From Apteryx mantelli (lineage: Eukaryota > Chordata > Aves > Apterygiformes > Apterygidae): a DNA stretch of 64,000 bases. The stretch spans positions 76,549,268 to 76,613,267 of the forward strand of contig NC_089981.1 of assembly GCF_036417845.1 (NCBI RefSeq), given 5' to 3'. The notes under the pieces were generated by a model. The model was not told where the DNA came from. It saw nothing but the letters and a program-made list of their open reading frames with translations, and made no database searches. Every line of letters starts with the position of its first letter. Position 1 is the first letter of the stretch. The position numbers and the translations under genes were made by a program. Below are positions 37,199 through 49,235 of this stretch, piece by piece.

Positions 37199-37872
37199 GT
37201 AAGGACATGGCGTTGGGATTCCCAGATAGGCTTTTCCCTGCTGCGGGAAGGCTTGGCTCAGCTTGATGTAAAGGTCTGCAAATAAAGCCTATGTGTATTC
37301 AGAATCCAGTGTGAAACCTAGAGGAACATGCTTCGGCTGACCATTAGATGAACGATTAAAAGTCAGCTTGTAATACCATAGCCCATAGGTAATTGAGCAG
37401 GAAATGTTTCGTATAATTTCTGCTCTTCAGGGAATATTAATTAGCAAATGGCTGCAAGTTCTTCTGTTACTAGGATTTCATTATTTCTGCAAAGTCCACC
37501 ATTGTATTATCTACTAGTGTTTTACAATCATCATAAGTGGTTTAAACTGCACTGCACTTACAAAAACCAATTTAGACTGTTGAGGCCTCATGTGTAGGTG
37601 GCCACTTAGGTAAGGATTGCATAACGTAAACATAACCGTGAACAAGGAGCAGTCTGTTTTTTTCATCATCTGCCCGTATATTTGCCTCATTCAGACTGCT
37701 CCCAGGTTTATATGGTCTATATGGGTCTCCTTTCCAGTGCAGAACACATCCTACCTCTGGTTTTGGTCTATGCTGTGATCACTGCTCCTAATAATTATAA
37801 AAATTAATCATTAAGGGCATGGTCTGAAATTAAATTCTTTTTATATCTTGCAATGTTGATTTCTGTCTTAAG
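37199..37872 (+). other. EVL: EVL intron
   Basis: Intron of 674 nt. Nothing recognisable inside. Confidence 0.9.
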
Positions 37873-37994
37873 CCAGAAGATGGTTCAGGAGGATCCAGTC
37901 CCAGTGGGGTCTCCAAGAGCGATGCCAATCGAACAAGTAGCGGAGGAGGCGGAGGAGGACTCATGGAAGAAATGAATAAATTACTGGCAAAAAG
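37873..37994 (+). CDS. EVL: EVL exon: EVH2 block B (F-actin binding), first part
   Basis: 122 nt, phase 0 in, two bases out. It encodes [20 protein letters not shown], a Gly-rich hinge (SSGGGGGG) and [12 protein letters not shown]. The last segment is the amphipathic EVH2 block B that binds filamentous actin, and it is completed by RKAASQS in the next exon. Acceptor is gtcttaag, donor is gtttgt (weak but in the right phase). Confidence 0.97.
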
Positions 37995-40900
37995 GTTTGT
38001 ATTTAGACTTCAAGTAAGCACTAGCATGAGATTGGCAGCAAATTGTTGAACAAGATATTGTCATTTTCAGTTACCAACGGGTCACTTTGGTGCCTCTTTG
38101 CAAGTCGACAGGTCTTGTATATGTGTTAGTTGCCAGAGTCCCCTGGCATTTAATACAAAAGCGTAGGTGGTGCAGCAGTGATACTTCGCAGGGTTTAGCT
38201 GCTGTAGCAAATCCTGCAGAGTGGTAACCTTCCATGACAGTGATAAATGAATGCTGCATGATTTTGCTAATTTACCAAATCTATTTCAAAGTTACTGTTT
38301 TCTATAAGAATAAAATATGAAAGGTATTTAGACAATTTTTTATGCAGCACTTTCAGGATTTTGAGCTCAAAAATGTATACAGAAGTGCAATAACAGGACA
38401 GCATCTTGGCAGGTAAATTATTATTGATTCTTAGTGTGCTTGAGACAGTCTGGCCAAGTTATTCTCCATCAAGATGAGCTGCAATTTATCAAGCTATCAG
38501 ATGTTTAAAGGCACTCTGTTTCAATTATTTTTGCTTTCTCTTTTCCCCCTGTTTCTATGAGTAATGTTGTATCAGATTGTAACTTATAAGTTCCTGGTGT
38601 TACATGTTTTGGTTTTAGCTCTTAAGATTTTTTTACACATGAGTAGGGAAAGAAAAGGTTGAGTAAGACGATGAAGTGTAGTTACAGTTGTGTAGTGTGC
38701 AGAGATAAAGTTCTTAAATAATGTTGTCTAGGATAAAAACAATTTCCTGTTCAGTGGGTCTGATTCCAACTTTCCTCCATGTCCTGGTCACTTCAGAAGG
38801 AATTCTGAACATGGATCATGGATTTAATCCTTTGGAAAGCATTAAATAAACACACAGAACTGCAAAAACAGTTACCAGCAGTGTAAAACATCAAATGTAT
38901 AGTTTTCTCTCTTCTTAAAATTAAAATAGTTTTAATAGCTTTTAATTAAAGTAGTTATTTACTGGTTCAACTTCTGATCTGTTTTGTGCTGCCACATGTC
39001 AAGACTGACCTTGCTGGACTTGCAGACATCTGTAAGCAAAGTCAGGTTTGGTGACCAGATTTTGGGGTAACTAGCTCTGTTCGAACATGCAAGCTAAATG
39101 GACATTTCGTATGCTCGGATATAGAAATCCCTGCAAACGCCCATGTCATTGTCTGTGGTTCTAGTCTAAAATGTACACAAATATGGCTTTCAGCAGTGGG
39201 ATCCAGATTCTTTAGTTGTTCAGGGTCAAATTACTTCAGGATTTTAACAAAAACACCTGTACTCCAGTGGGCACTGTGCAGCCAGTACTGAGAAAACGAC
39301 TGAGCTGCAAATCCCTTCCCCAGGTGTGTGTCATCAGCAGAATTGTCTACTAAGAGCTGCTTCACAAAACCATGGAAGTTATTGAAAATACAGAAGTGTC
39401 AGTCAAGGGTGCAATCTGGACACATACTGTTAAACTGATACTGAGAGGACTTATCTTGGCTGCAAAACCTTTGACACTGTGTCTCAGGTTACTTTTACAA
39501 AGCTGGCAGTTGGGAAAAAAAAAGGTGTTTTTAAATTGAGTATGTTCAATACAAAAATCACTGAGCGATGAGCACAGAATCTCAGGGACCCTTTTTGGAG
39601 CAGCAAAGCACATGCTCAGAAACAGGAGATGTATCTAATGCTGGGTAAGTAACGGAGAAAAATTACTCTGAGAGCTCAGGTGATATAAAATATTGTGCTC
39701 TACAAACATTGGCCCCCATGAGAGCAGCTGTTTGTTTCAGAACTGAATTGCAAGAAAATAATGAACTATCTCACAGACCGCTGTCATTTCTAGCCCAGTT
39801 AAGTTTGTTGCAAGACATAATCTAACATTGATCTCTCACCCTGGCAAATATTTTCCTGGCTCAGGCTCATAACTATTATAACCTTTGTTCCCCAGAAATA
39901 TCAACTAAAGATAAAAGCTATTCTTTATCTGGTACAATAAAATTATTAATGCAGTTGAATGTCTATAAATAATTCCCAGAAAGCACCATGTCCTATAAAA
40001 ACATGCATGTATTTTACTCCTCTGTTTTTTGCCAAATTTACATCAAATCCTCTGATTTGTCAATACAGTGAGGCTTTTCTTTTGCCAATGATATGTAAAA
40101 AAAATCCTTTGACAAACTTGTGGAGGTTTTTTAAACTCAGAAGTCTTTCTAAAAGCCATTTGGGATTTGTTTTTTTTTTCCTACGGGATGAATTTTGTCC
40201 ACTTCAGAATCAAGACTAAATGAAAAATCTGTCATACTGGTGTTAAGAAAAAAAATTCTACAAAAGGTAGTGTTTGCAGGTGGATTAGATCATCACAATC
40301 AAAATGCATGTGGAGAGTAGAGGTGCAGTTCCCCAATAGTCTTGAGTGGGAAATCGGATGTCCAGAGGATCAATACACAGCACATTTCTTGAGTGCTTGA
40401 AAACAAAGAATTTGTTTTTTCTTTTCTTCAGTCAGTGCAGTTAACACCCAAGAAGAAAGCAAAGGGACAGAAGAGTTCCAGCTTATTGCTGGGCTTCTAG
40501 CTTACGGGAGTGTGAATAAGGGGATATAGAACGACTGTGAAAATGATATTGCATGTGCCTGAGAAGGCAGTTTGGCCCTTCACTAGAATATCTGCCTGAG
40601 CAGCTTGGGGGTCTTTTCGTTTCTTCCAGAAGCAGCCAGTTCCTGAGCCCTAGAAAGAAGTTTTCCCTTTCTTACCCATTTTCGTACCCAACTGCATGTC
40701 CTCTCTCTCTGCTTTGACACATTTCTGTATGCTGTACACCCTGTATCCTATTAAACACTGCCTCAAAATATTGCCCCTCTCCCTGATTCATAACATTAAT
40801 TTTGGATTCCTCACCACCATCCAAATCCTACGCAACCAAACATATTCAATCTTTGTCAAATTCCCTAAAATGAACTGAGTAAATAATGACTCCCACCAAA

Positions 40901-40998
40901 GCATGAATCAGCCTTCTTGAGAGGAGACTGGCGCCTGCTGCAGGAAATGTGTTTCTAGAGGGTTGACTGTGTGTCCTATTTCATATTCCTTTGCAAAG
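37995..40998 (+). other. EVL: EVL intron
   Basis: Intron of 3004 nt. No exon, RNA gene or transposon recognised. Local T-rich and A-rich runs only. Confidence 0.9.
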
Positions 40999-41059
40999 GA
41001 GGAAAGCAGCATCGCAGTCAGACAAGCCAGCTGACAAAAAGGAAGAGGAAAGCCAAAAT
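40999..41059 (+). CDS. EVL: EVL exon: end of block B and charged linker
   Basis: 61 nt. After completing the split Arg it encodes RKAASQSDKPADKKEEESQN, which matches the conserved EVL segment following block B. The acceptor is cctttgcaaag and the donor gtaagt, leaving on a codon boundary. Confidence 0.96.
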
Positions 41060-43085
41060 GTAAGTGAAGGATTCCTTGCTGTTTTGCTCTTGCAGATACG
41101 TTGATATGCTGCCTTGTAAGCTAAAGGCCTGTACTCGTTCACATATGTGTCAGGGAATGACTGCTGATTTATTAATATATTTGTATGTGGAATCAGAAGT
41201 TAAATGTAGCTGCTCTAGTAAGAGCACACTAGAAACAAGAATTGCCTTCTTATTCATAGGTGAGATATTGTCCAAACCAGGTCACTAGGTGCTTTTTCAT
41301 GATCTGCTCTGAATATTTTAGGATACTGTAGGCTCTTGCCCCTCAAGAAGATGTCATGAACCCTTATGGCAAGTCATCTGAGATCAGGTCCACGTTTCGT
41401 ACTTTAAACTTGCGGCCTCAGCTGGGCTGAGCAGGATCATCAGCCATGTGGGGTAACTCTGGGTTGCCATGCTCCATGCAAAGCAAGAATCAGCTCGCTT
41501 TGGAGCCCAGCCTGCGTTTAAACATGTCTCCAAGGAGGGAAGGGGAACAGTAGATTAACCACTAAGCCATTCAAAAGTTAAAATGCCTGCTCATAACGCT
41601 CCCTGTAAAACAAGATGGAAGTTGGACAAATGGAGGGGAACTTCGATGCATTTCTGGTTTTTGTCTGCAAAAGCAATTGAGCAAGAGTTTGGATTTGATG
41701 CAGCTTTTAAGGTGAACTTGATGCTTGTAAAAGATGCTGCAATTTGAAGTTCAGCCTGCAAATTAAAGAACTTCTTTTTACCGGCTGAACTGGTACAGTG
41801 TGGGAGATCTTTCCCATGTCAGGAGAGGCCAGGCTCGGAGCTGTGTCCCTTCCCGTCGTGCTTGCCTGGGCTGCTGATCATACCACATTCATTTGGCTGG
41901 CCTGTACCCCTCGGGGAGGCTCGCTGCCATGGCGGCAATGGGCTGAAGCATCCTCTATCCAGCATATCACCTGTACAGAGATATTCCCACCAAAGACGCG
42001 ATAACTGCTGCTCAGAGGAAAGCCATTCAGAAAACACAGACTGTCCCCCATTCAGAGAGATCTATAGCAAGAGCAAGAATAAGCATTTGCACTGTTTAAG
42101 GAGAAAAGCAGCTATTTTGGGGGAGTTCCTGGAGGGATCCTTCAAGCCTGGAATTTGCCTATTGCATCCTTGATTCTGCTGTGCAACTATTAATCTTAAT
42201 CTTGCCCCAAAGCTGATTTTGAACCATTCATTCAGAGATGAAGGGTGCTATTTAGCTTCAAGGTATTCAGCCTCTGCTGTGTTTCTGCCATTTATTCTCG
42301 CCTTGAAGCTCTGCTTAGTTTGCATCCCCAAACTGTTAGTAGCACCAAACTGTTCAGAAAGGTGTTTTTAGAGAGCACCTGTTTATTGTGTGCAGTGGAG
42401 TACACTGTGTGGTGGGGGTATCTTCTGTCAAACTCTGTGCAGGTTCATTTTACCATACACAAGTAATGCTTTGCCTGAGTGTGCTTTGAGGGCTGTTAAA
42501 TAATATTGACATGTCAAATATATGGGCCAACGTTCAGTGCTCTGTCACACTTACATAAATCCCGGACAGCAGAGTCCAAATCTGTGATGTGGTATTAATC
42601 TTCTAGTTAGTGGGAGTATTGATAGATTAAGTTACCCTGTATTCTGTTAGTAACTGGACTACTCTCACTGAAGTCAGTGGCTGTCCTAGGCTAAAAGGCT
42701 GGGATCTGACCTAGCGTTTCTTCAGGTGGCTCAATTTCTGTATTGCAGAGAGCTTCTAAATTTGGGAACTGGATGGTTTGTATTTGGACAACAGCAGCTA
42801 GCATTTGTCAGGGGAAATTCAGCCTGGGTTTGTGTACAGGGATGAAAGCGATTCGGTTCTTAGTGGAAAAGTGTCCATGAAAAATAGAAAGAGGTATTTC
42901 CTAATGTTAGAGGGAGAGACAGGTTAAAGTTTAAATGTGCTTGAGCCCATACCATGGCAGCAGCGCCTGTCAGATATGCTAGGACTTGTTTCTGTCCCAC
43001 CTGTGCTCTGGCTGGTCTCCAAAGTAGGAGAGGACTCTGCGCTTCATCTCCAAAATTAAGAAACATCTTGTTTTTCTCTTCCTAG
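41060..43085 (+). other. EVL: EVL intron
   Basis: Intron of 2026 nt ending cttcctag. No further feature recognised. Confidence 0.9.
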
Positions 43086-43152
43086 GATGATGCTAGCACC
43101 TCTTCTTCACCCATTACACGAGGTCCCACCCAGCAACAGCAGAATTCTTCAG
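43086..43152 (+). CDS. EVL: EVL exon: Ser/Thr-rich linker
   Basis: 67 nt. It encodes DDASTSSSPITRGPTQQQNS followed by Ser and the first base of Asp. It aligns with the variable Ser/Pro linker of EVL between block B and the [12 protein letters not shown] motif. Donor is gtatta. Confidence 0.94.
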
Positions 43153-44507
43153 GTATTAAATTGAACTACTACTGTTTCAGGTGTCTTCTTAAGCTAGTCA
43201 GCTCTCTCACCCCTGGAATCTGGGTTCAGTGTCCTAGTTTGGAGTGCAATAGTGGTAACTAAAAGAAATTTTCCAAATAACTAGTGTTTCAAAAACTGTA
43301 TTCAGCATGAAATGGTGTCTTTATACTCTTCATAGCCAAGAAAATAACAAAACAGCTTAAAAAATCTAGTTATATGGGTCCAGATAAGTAGCTGAGGATC
43401 CGGGTCTTCCCTGCACCCGATTCCTCTAAGAACTAATACCTCCATTCTTTCACTTTTGCTGATGTAGCTGTCCTGGTTTACAAAGCTGAGGTTTTCATCC
43501 TAAACTATAATCCTTCCTTATGGTAGTAGCTTGTTGCAGTAGACCTGATCCTGAGAGTTACTAGGTGAAATTAAGGCAGCGCCTAAAATATGTTTTTCCT
43601 ATGCTGATTTGAAATTATTGTACCTCAGTAGATAAACTGCAAGCCAGTCAGATTCGTTCTTTCATCAGTCTTGGATTTCATACATGATAAAAGAAATCTC
43701 TCCTGAGAGAATGAGCATTTAACCATTCCAGCTTCCTTTTGGAACAAAGCCATTATTTGGTTGCTTTGCAAGCGAAGGGGAAGAAGCCAGGAGAAAGGTG
43801 CATATAAATGAGGAACAAGATCTAGAGATTTCCTAGGAATGCCCCTAATTCTTTTAAAGAGTTTTTTAGGACCTCACAGAGGAGCAAACCCTTGTGCTTG
43901 TGCACAAGCTGTGTGTTGTTTGAGTCTTTGGAACAGTACACTTAATTTTGAACACTTTTCATGAGGGAAGATTGGGATGAGAGTACAGATTTCCAAATGC
44001 AAGATGTAGTGCAGCTTTTGAGAATTTTCTGCAAGTTAGAAATGAAAACAACGCTAAATAAATTCCCTGGAAATTTGCATGGCAGGGGTCGCACCTGTCT
44101 TTTCTTAGATACACCCACTTTTTCTGCCAACTATACAGACAAGAAACAGAAGACTTCTTAAATTAAAATACAAATTAATAAATATTGTACTGAATAAAAT
44201 AAGCCTTGCAGCAATTAGTCTGCATTTCTTAATACAAATGATTTGTGCTCTTCCTCCTCCTTTTCCAGTCCTTTTAGTATCATTTAACTGTTTGGTCCCT
44301 AGTTAAAGGGATCACTAAGCAGATTTTTGCCAATGCTTTCTCTGTGAAGCAGGCAACCGTGCTCATTCAGCACTCCTGCTTTCCTGGATCCTTTTGAGTC
44401 ACTCATCCTCACTGAATAAAAGCAGCTGTCTCAGACAATCAGTTTTGGGAGTTTTATTGTTAAGAAAAAAGAATAAACAGTTAGTTTTCATTTTTTTTGT
44501 TTTCCAG
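43153..44507 (+). other. EVL: EVL intron
   Basis: Intron of 1355 nt ending in a long T-run and ttttccag. Nothing else recognised. Confidence 0.9.
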
Positions 44508-44574
44508 ACTCTGGAAAGAAGCCATGGGAAAGGAGCAATTCTGTTGAAAAGCCTGTATCTTCGTTACTTTCGAG
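44508..44574 (+). CDS. EVL: EVL exon: [15 protein letters not shown] motif
   Basis: 67 nt. It encodes [20 protein letters not shown] then Ser and the first two bases of Arg. The [12 protein letters not shown] stretch is a highly conserved EVL signature. Donor gtgagc is strong. If the following 103-nt intron is retained, the frame meets TGA immediately, which would remove the coiled coil. Confidence 0.97.
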
Positions 44575-44677
44575 GTGAGCTGCGCGGGTTGTTCAGCGGC
44601 TGGCTGGCAGCCCGGGTAGCCCTGCTGTCCCCATGGCATGTGCACAACTCACGTCTCCTTTCATTCCATTGCTGTAG
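44575..44677 (+). other. EVL: Very short EVL intron (103 nt)
   Basis: GT-AG intron between the signature exon and the EVL-I exon, ending ttgctgtag. A GCATG element at 44635-44639 could be an RBFOX site. Confidence 0.9.
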
Positions 44678-44740
44678 AAACCCATCAGTGGTGAAGAGCT
44701 GTGAAGCTAAGAGCCCCACACAATCCCACGTGTCTTCTAG
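44678..44740 (+). CDS. EVL: EVL-I alternative exon, 21 codons
   Basis: 63 nt, phase-symmetric (two bases carried in, two out), so it can be skipped cleanly. It encodes NPSVVKSCEAKSPTQSHVSS between split Arg codons, corresponding to the 21-residue insert that distinguishes the EVL-I splice form in mammals. The insert keeps the SVxKSxEAKSP core. In mammals this insert carries a reported protein kinase D phosphorylation site. Acceptor is gctgtag, donor gtactg is weak, as expected for an optional exon. Confidence 0.93.
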
Positions 44741-47017
44741 GTACTGGCTAACAGCCTGGCTTCTTAACCATCTTGGCTTGTCCTTTGGGAAGTCACAGCA
44801 TTCGGCACTGCTGTTCGTCTTTGTCACGTCTTTGCTCATTCTGTTACAATCTGCTTTGTCTGTCGCTGCACAAAGTTGGCCTGGGTACAGCTGAAATGAT
44901 GTGCAAGCAAAATGCGTTGTGTCAAAGGCTTCTGCTGTGGAAACAGCCCCCTGTTCAGGAAGGCACGTGCATCACAGAAGTTAATTAAACTTAAGCAAGT
45001 GCTTAAAGCATATGCGGTCTTGAATCAGAGGCACAAGCTTGGCAGTGTGCTGTGCCACGTGGAAGACACATTTTGGAGCGTCTTTTTGTTGCTCCAAAAC
45101 CACAGCAGTTTTGGGATGACCCTGCAAATAGGAGACCAATGGTTTTCATTGTCCAGCCTCTGAAGAAATCTGAAAGCAGAGCCAGAAATGATCTGGAAGG
45201 TCTGCAACTTGGCAAAGGGAAGTTACTCCTCCATGCAGCTGCAGTGGGTGCATGGGAAAGGAGAGCAAAGCTTAGTGCAACAGAAGGGTTTAGAGGATCC
45301 CGCAGTTAGCAACACCAAACAGTAAAAAGGCCCAGCCACCAGACAGGGCACTCAAAAATACTGGGGGCAAAAGCCGGCAGCCATTAAGAGCAGAGAATAG
45401 CAGAGAAGCCTAAAGCAGGAATTCAGCAGTTCTGTCTCAAAACAGCCAAACTGCAGTATCACCCCATTCTTACCCATAGATTAAAGTTTGATATTGGACA
45501 GCTAAAAAGAGAGTTCCTGATCCAGGACCACCCTGTGTTACTGCAGTACTGAACACTGAGAGGGAAGGATAAGCTGGAGAAGGAGATAAACCACAGGCTT
45601 ACATGTTTAGCATTTAGTGCAGAGAAATGTTCCTTATTTTACACTGTTACTTGTACTACAGTACTAATAGTTTGCAGAGAGAGAGTGACCAATGGCAGAT
45701 ACCTGCACAGACTTACCGCTGCTGGGATATTCCCTGCCCTAACATTCAAAGGGATGCACTGGTGTTAGCAGAGCAAAATGTGGTCTCTCCAGCTCTCCTA
45801 AAACCAATGTGACACCATGGTTCTAGGAAACATGTGAGAGTTTACAATAGACACAGAAAAGAACATTGTTTATCCTTGCAAATGGGAATGAAACATGGGC
45901 TATTTAAAGCAGCAATCAAGTTTTCACCAGCTATCATTTATAATGCCATTCATCTTGGGAGGAGTTCAGTGGAAAACTCCATTCATAGTTTCACACACAG
46001 AATAGTGCTGAATGTTTGCCTGCTCATATGATTTTGCAGGGAGATGAGGGGCAGGGTTTGAAAGCTCTCAGCTGTGGCCTGTTTCTGTTCCTGTTCAACT
46101 TGATGGCATCTGTATCTGTTTTTACTTCCAACTTAACTGTGAAAATGTAGGAAACACAAAAGATTTTTCCCAAGAAAAGATTGCAAGACCCAAGCATGCC
46201 CATAGCATCAGTGAAATCTTGACCAGCCCCGAGTTTGGGACCAAAAATGACAGCAAAGTTACTTGAAACATTTTCTACAAATTATATAGTATGATTCATT
46301 TTTATAGTTATTGATTAAAAAAAAGAAAGTCACACAGAGTTCAGCTCACTGACTAATGTACTCCTTTGAGCTGGGTGACTGATAGCGCCCAAGTGTATCA
46401 GACATTAAGGGTAGATTGTTTATATTTCTTGGTCAAGAAAAAGTGCCTCTGCTATGCAGTGTTATCAACAAGCTCTGCTCAGGTCAGGCCTTCCAAGGAA
46501 ACAATTACTGGATTATTATTTTACTAGTAATCTTTTTCTAACCTGAATTCTACTGTTATTGTAGCAACTGATTAAAGCCTATTTGGCCAAGACCGGGTTG
46601 TTGTACAGAAAACAGACTGTGAAAGAGAGAAAAACAGACACTCATCTTGCAGATTGCCAGTGTTGTGATAAAATTCATTGTTAATAGGCTTTGTCCCCTA
46701 AAGTCATCTCAGTATTATCTAGTTTAAAATCTTTAAGAAAAAAGTACAAGTTTCATTGCAGTCTTTGCTCTCTCTCCAATGCATCTTCAATGCAAGAAGA
46801 CAGGTGAGGTCGAGTGTGGGCAAGCAGCGCTGCTTGCTCTTAAAGCTGAGCAGGCTGCAGAGCGCTCCTGGGAAGCACAAGAGGGAGCAGTGCAATGGTA
46901 AAACACACACTTTCTTGCTCTGTGGTGGATTTCATCTCCTTCATCTGGGTGGCTGTAGCTTAGCATACATCACAAGGAACTGACTGGCTTTTTTATCCTC
47001 TGTTTCCATCTCTCAAG
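44741..47017 (+). other. EVL: EVL intron
   Basis: Intron of 2277 nt ending atctctcaag. The frame of the EVL-I exon stays open for 50 codons past its donor (see findings). An ORF at 45052-45309 has no recognised product. Confidence 0.88.
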
Positions 47018-47084
47018 GATGAAGCCAGTGAGCAGCAGCAATGATGTGGCTATGGATGCCTTAGATTTTGATCGAATGAAACAG
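47018..47084 (+). CDS. EVL: EVL exon: linker leading into the tetramerisation domain
   Basis: 67 nt. After the split Arg it encodes MKPVSSSNDVAMDALDFDRM then Lys-Gln. The DALDFDRMKQ segment directly precedes EVH2 block C in all EVL proteins. Donor gtgagc is strong and the exon ends on a codon boundary. Confidence 0.97.
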
Positions 47085-47464
47085 GTGAGCGAAAAGGTCT
47101 TTCATATTTAAGAGATTTTTGATGAGCTACCCATTTTCCCCCATGCATGCGCTGTACAAGCAAAACAGCTGTTCAGTCTTCTGATTTCCTCTATAACTAG
47201 GTGCTTATAGAAGGGATAGTTGGTGAGCAGCAGGAGAGCACAGTCTCACTGCTGTTGGATCAAAATGTCTGTACAGAAACATGCAAGTAAATATGCCAGC
47301 ATCTTCTGCATCCTTGGCCTGGGACTGCAGACATACCTGTTAGTAGTGCTAGGCTTTAATCATCAGTGGAGGCGGGGGACACAGCACAACTGTGTTAAGC
47401 TTGCATGTTCTTCCACCAGTTAGAAGGAAATTCTGAGCAGCTGACTTGTGTTTTGTCTCATCAG
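47085..47464 (+). other. EVL: EVL intron
   Basis: Intron of 380 nt ending tctcatcag. Nothing else recognised. Confidence 0.9.
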
Positions 47465-47522
47465 GAAATATTGGAGGAAGTTGTAAGAGAGTTACACAAA
47501 GTGAAAGAGGAGATAATTGATG
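47465..47522 (+). CDS. EVL: EVL exon: EVH2 block C coiled coil
   Basis: 58 nt. It encodes EILEEVVRELHKVKEEIID plus one base. The heptad pattern forms the right-handed coiled coil that tetramerises Ena/VASP proteins. Donor is gtaaga. Confidence 0.97.
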
Positions 47523-48627
47523 GTAAGAAAGAGAAAAATTATTATTTTTCTCATCTTTATGACTAATTTCCTGTAGATAAGATGACAGGAACTGCAGAGA
47601 GTTCCATGGTGTTCTCAGACTTTTTTGAGCAGCTCTGATTTATATACACATTTGAAGAACAAGTGTCTACCTTAACTGAGCTGTGATCATTACGTTGTAT
47701 TTACATCCTTTATTTTTGTGCTGTTGACAAGCATTTTCACTCCCAACCTGTGAGAAATTCACTGTCCTGTGTTTCTCAGAGGTGGGAGTGTGTGAAAGGG
47801 CTTGCCAGTAGCCCAGTTGCATGTCAATTTATCACAATCGGTGAGCGTGAAATCGCTTGTAACCTGCCTGACGTTCAGGTACCAAACTGTCAGCCTGGCA
47901 AAGGTACCAAACTGAAAAAAATTTTCCCTGAGCATCTTCCGCAGGCTCCCTATGCTTGAAAAGCAATCTCAGACCTTCATTCTCTCCATTTGTTAGGACC
48001 TTCCAAGTAGCCACAGGCTTTTTCTAACTCAGTGAAAAGTGCAGGAGCAGTGCTAAATGGATCAATGCTTTTTTAGAAATTGCTCTGCATTATATGACTA
48101 AATGTATTTTTCCGGGTCAACATAATGGTGTGTAAGGCAGCGTAATACTGCTCTTACTGAAATACACAGCAAAATACCTATCTGAAGCCCACATTAAGGC
48201 ATGTGAAGAGGTTTGTCCACGCATTGCGCTCCTATCTTAGGTTCATACAGGAGGGAAAAAAGAGGAAACTGTAAAACAGCTAAAATCCATTCCCTGTCCC
48301 CTTGTCCTAGACCTGTGTGCTCACAAAACAGCTGGGCAGTTTGCAGCTGAGCAGACCCTCACCTGTACATTACCGTCCTCGCAGCTTGGCCCTCAGAGCC
48401 TTCCTAGTTCATTGCAATGCAAAATAAGACGTTCGTGTAAATCACAGATGCAACTTGTTAAACCAGTACTGCAGTTTGCAAGCAAACAGCTGACTGCTTT
48501 CCCTTATTCATCCTTTTACCCTCCACTCATTCTTTTACCAGCGTGTACTTCTGTAACCTCTATACTTAGCGTTTTCCACCACACGGGGTATAATGTTATG
48601 CATTAACTTTTTGGTTTGGTTTTCTAG
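47523..48627 (+). other. EVL: EVL intron (last)
   Basis: Intron of 1105 nt ending ttttctag. Nothing else recognised. Confidence 0.9.
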
Positions 48628-48665
48628 CCATACGGCAGGAGTTGAGTAGAATCAGTACAACATAA
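48628..48665 (+). CDS. EVL: EVL terminal coding exon with stop codon
   Basis: After the split Ala it encodes IRQELSRISTT and TAA at 48663-48665. It completes the coiled coil and matches the conserved EVL C terminus. The summed coding length from 28287 without the large exon is 899 nt, which with the one base carried in is exactly 300 codons including the stop. Confidence 0.97.
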
Positions 48666-49235
48666 TGATTGCAAAGCATTTGGACGGTACTAAGAATGCT
48701 AGGAAGATTGGATCATTTCTAAGTGTACCAAGGTCATGCAAGATGGTGAGAGAGGACACCGGCACTGTCTTTGTTCTTATACCCTTTTTATTAGCAGACT
48801 CAGCACACTTTGAAGCTTGCTGCTGCCTTGGATTCGCTTCATTTTAAAAGTCTTAATCTAAAGAATATTAAATTTTAAATTTCTGGATTTTTTAGATTTC
48901 ATCTGACACTGCACATTGGATTTGTCAGCCTTTTTTGTATTTTGTATTTGCTTATTTAAATGTATTACCTTTCTTTTTAGTAGTAGATAAGAACACATGT
49001 GAACCATTTGCTTTTAATAGATTACTTCAAAGTAATTTTATTAGTAGTCTGCAATGTAAATGAAGATCCTTTGCCAACAAAAATGTATTGTGGCATCACC
49101 AGAAGAAACAGAGACATGTTAGTTGTCAGCCAACAAGTTCTTTGTCTCAGAGTTATCACAATATAAAAAAATGGTACGTCAGTGCATCACAGTATCTGTG
49201 TTCATATTGGTAATAAACTGTTTATTGTCCACATG
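48666..49235 (+). other. EVL: EVL 3' UTR
   Basis: AT-rich sequence from the stop codon to just past AATAAA at 49212. An ATTAAA at about 48868 is a possible earlier signal. The exact cleavage site cannot be read from sequence. Confidence 0.75.
49212..49217 (+). promoter_or_regulatory. EVL: EVL polyadenylation signal AATAAA
   Basis: Canonical hexamer about 550 nt after the stop codon, followed by a T-rich stretch (gcctttctttgtttc) suited to a downstream element. Confidence 0.75.

Noticed and set aside
47355..47380. NHQWRRG reading near 47360, resembling the EVH1 HQWRD motif
   Set aside because: It lies between two EVL C-terminal exons and has no surrounding EVH1 similarity.
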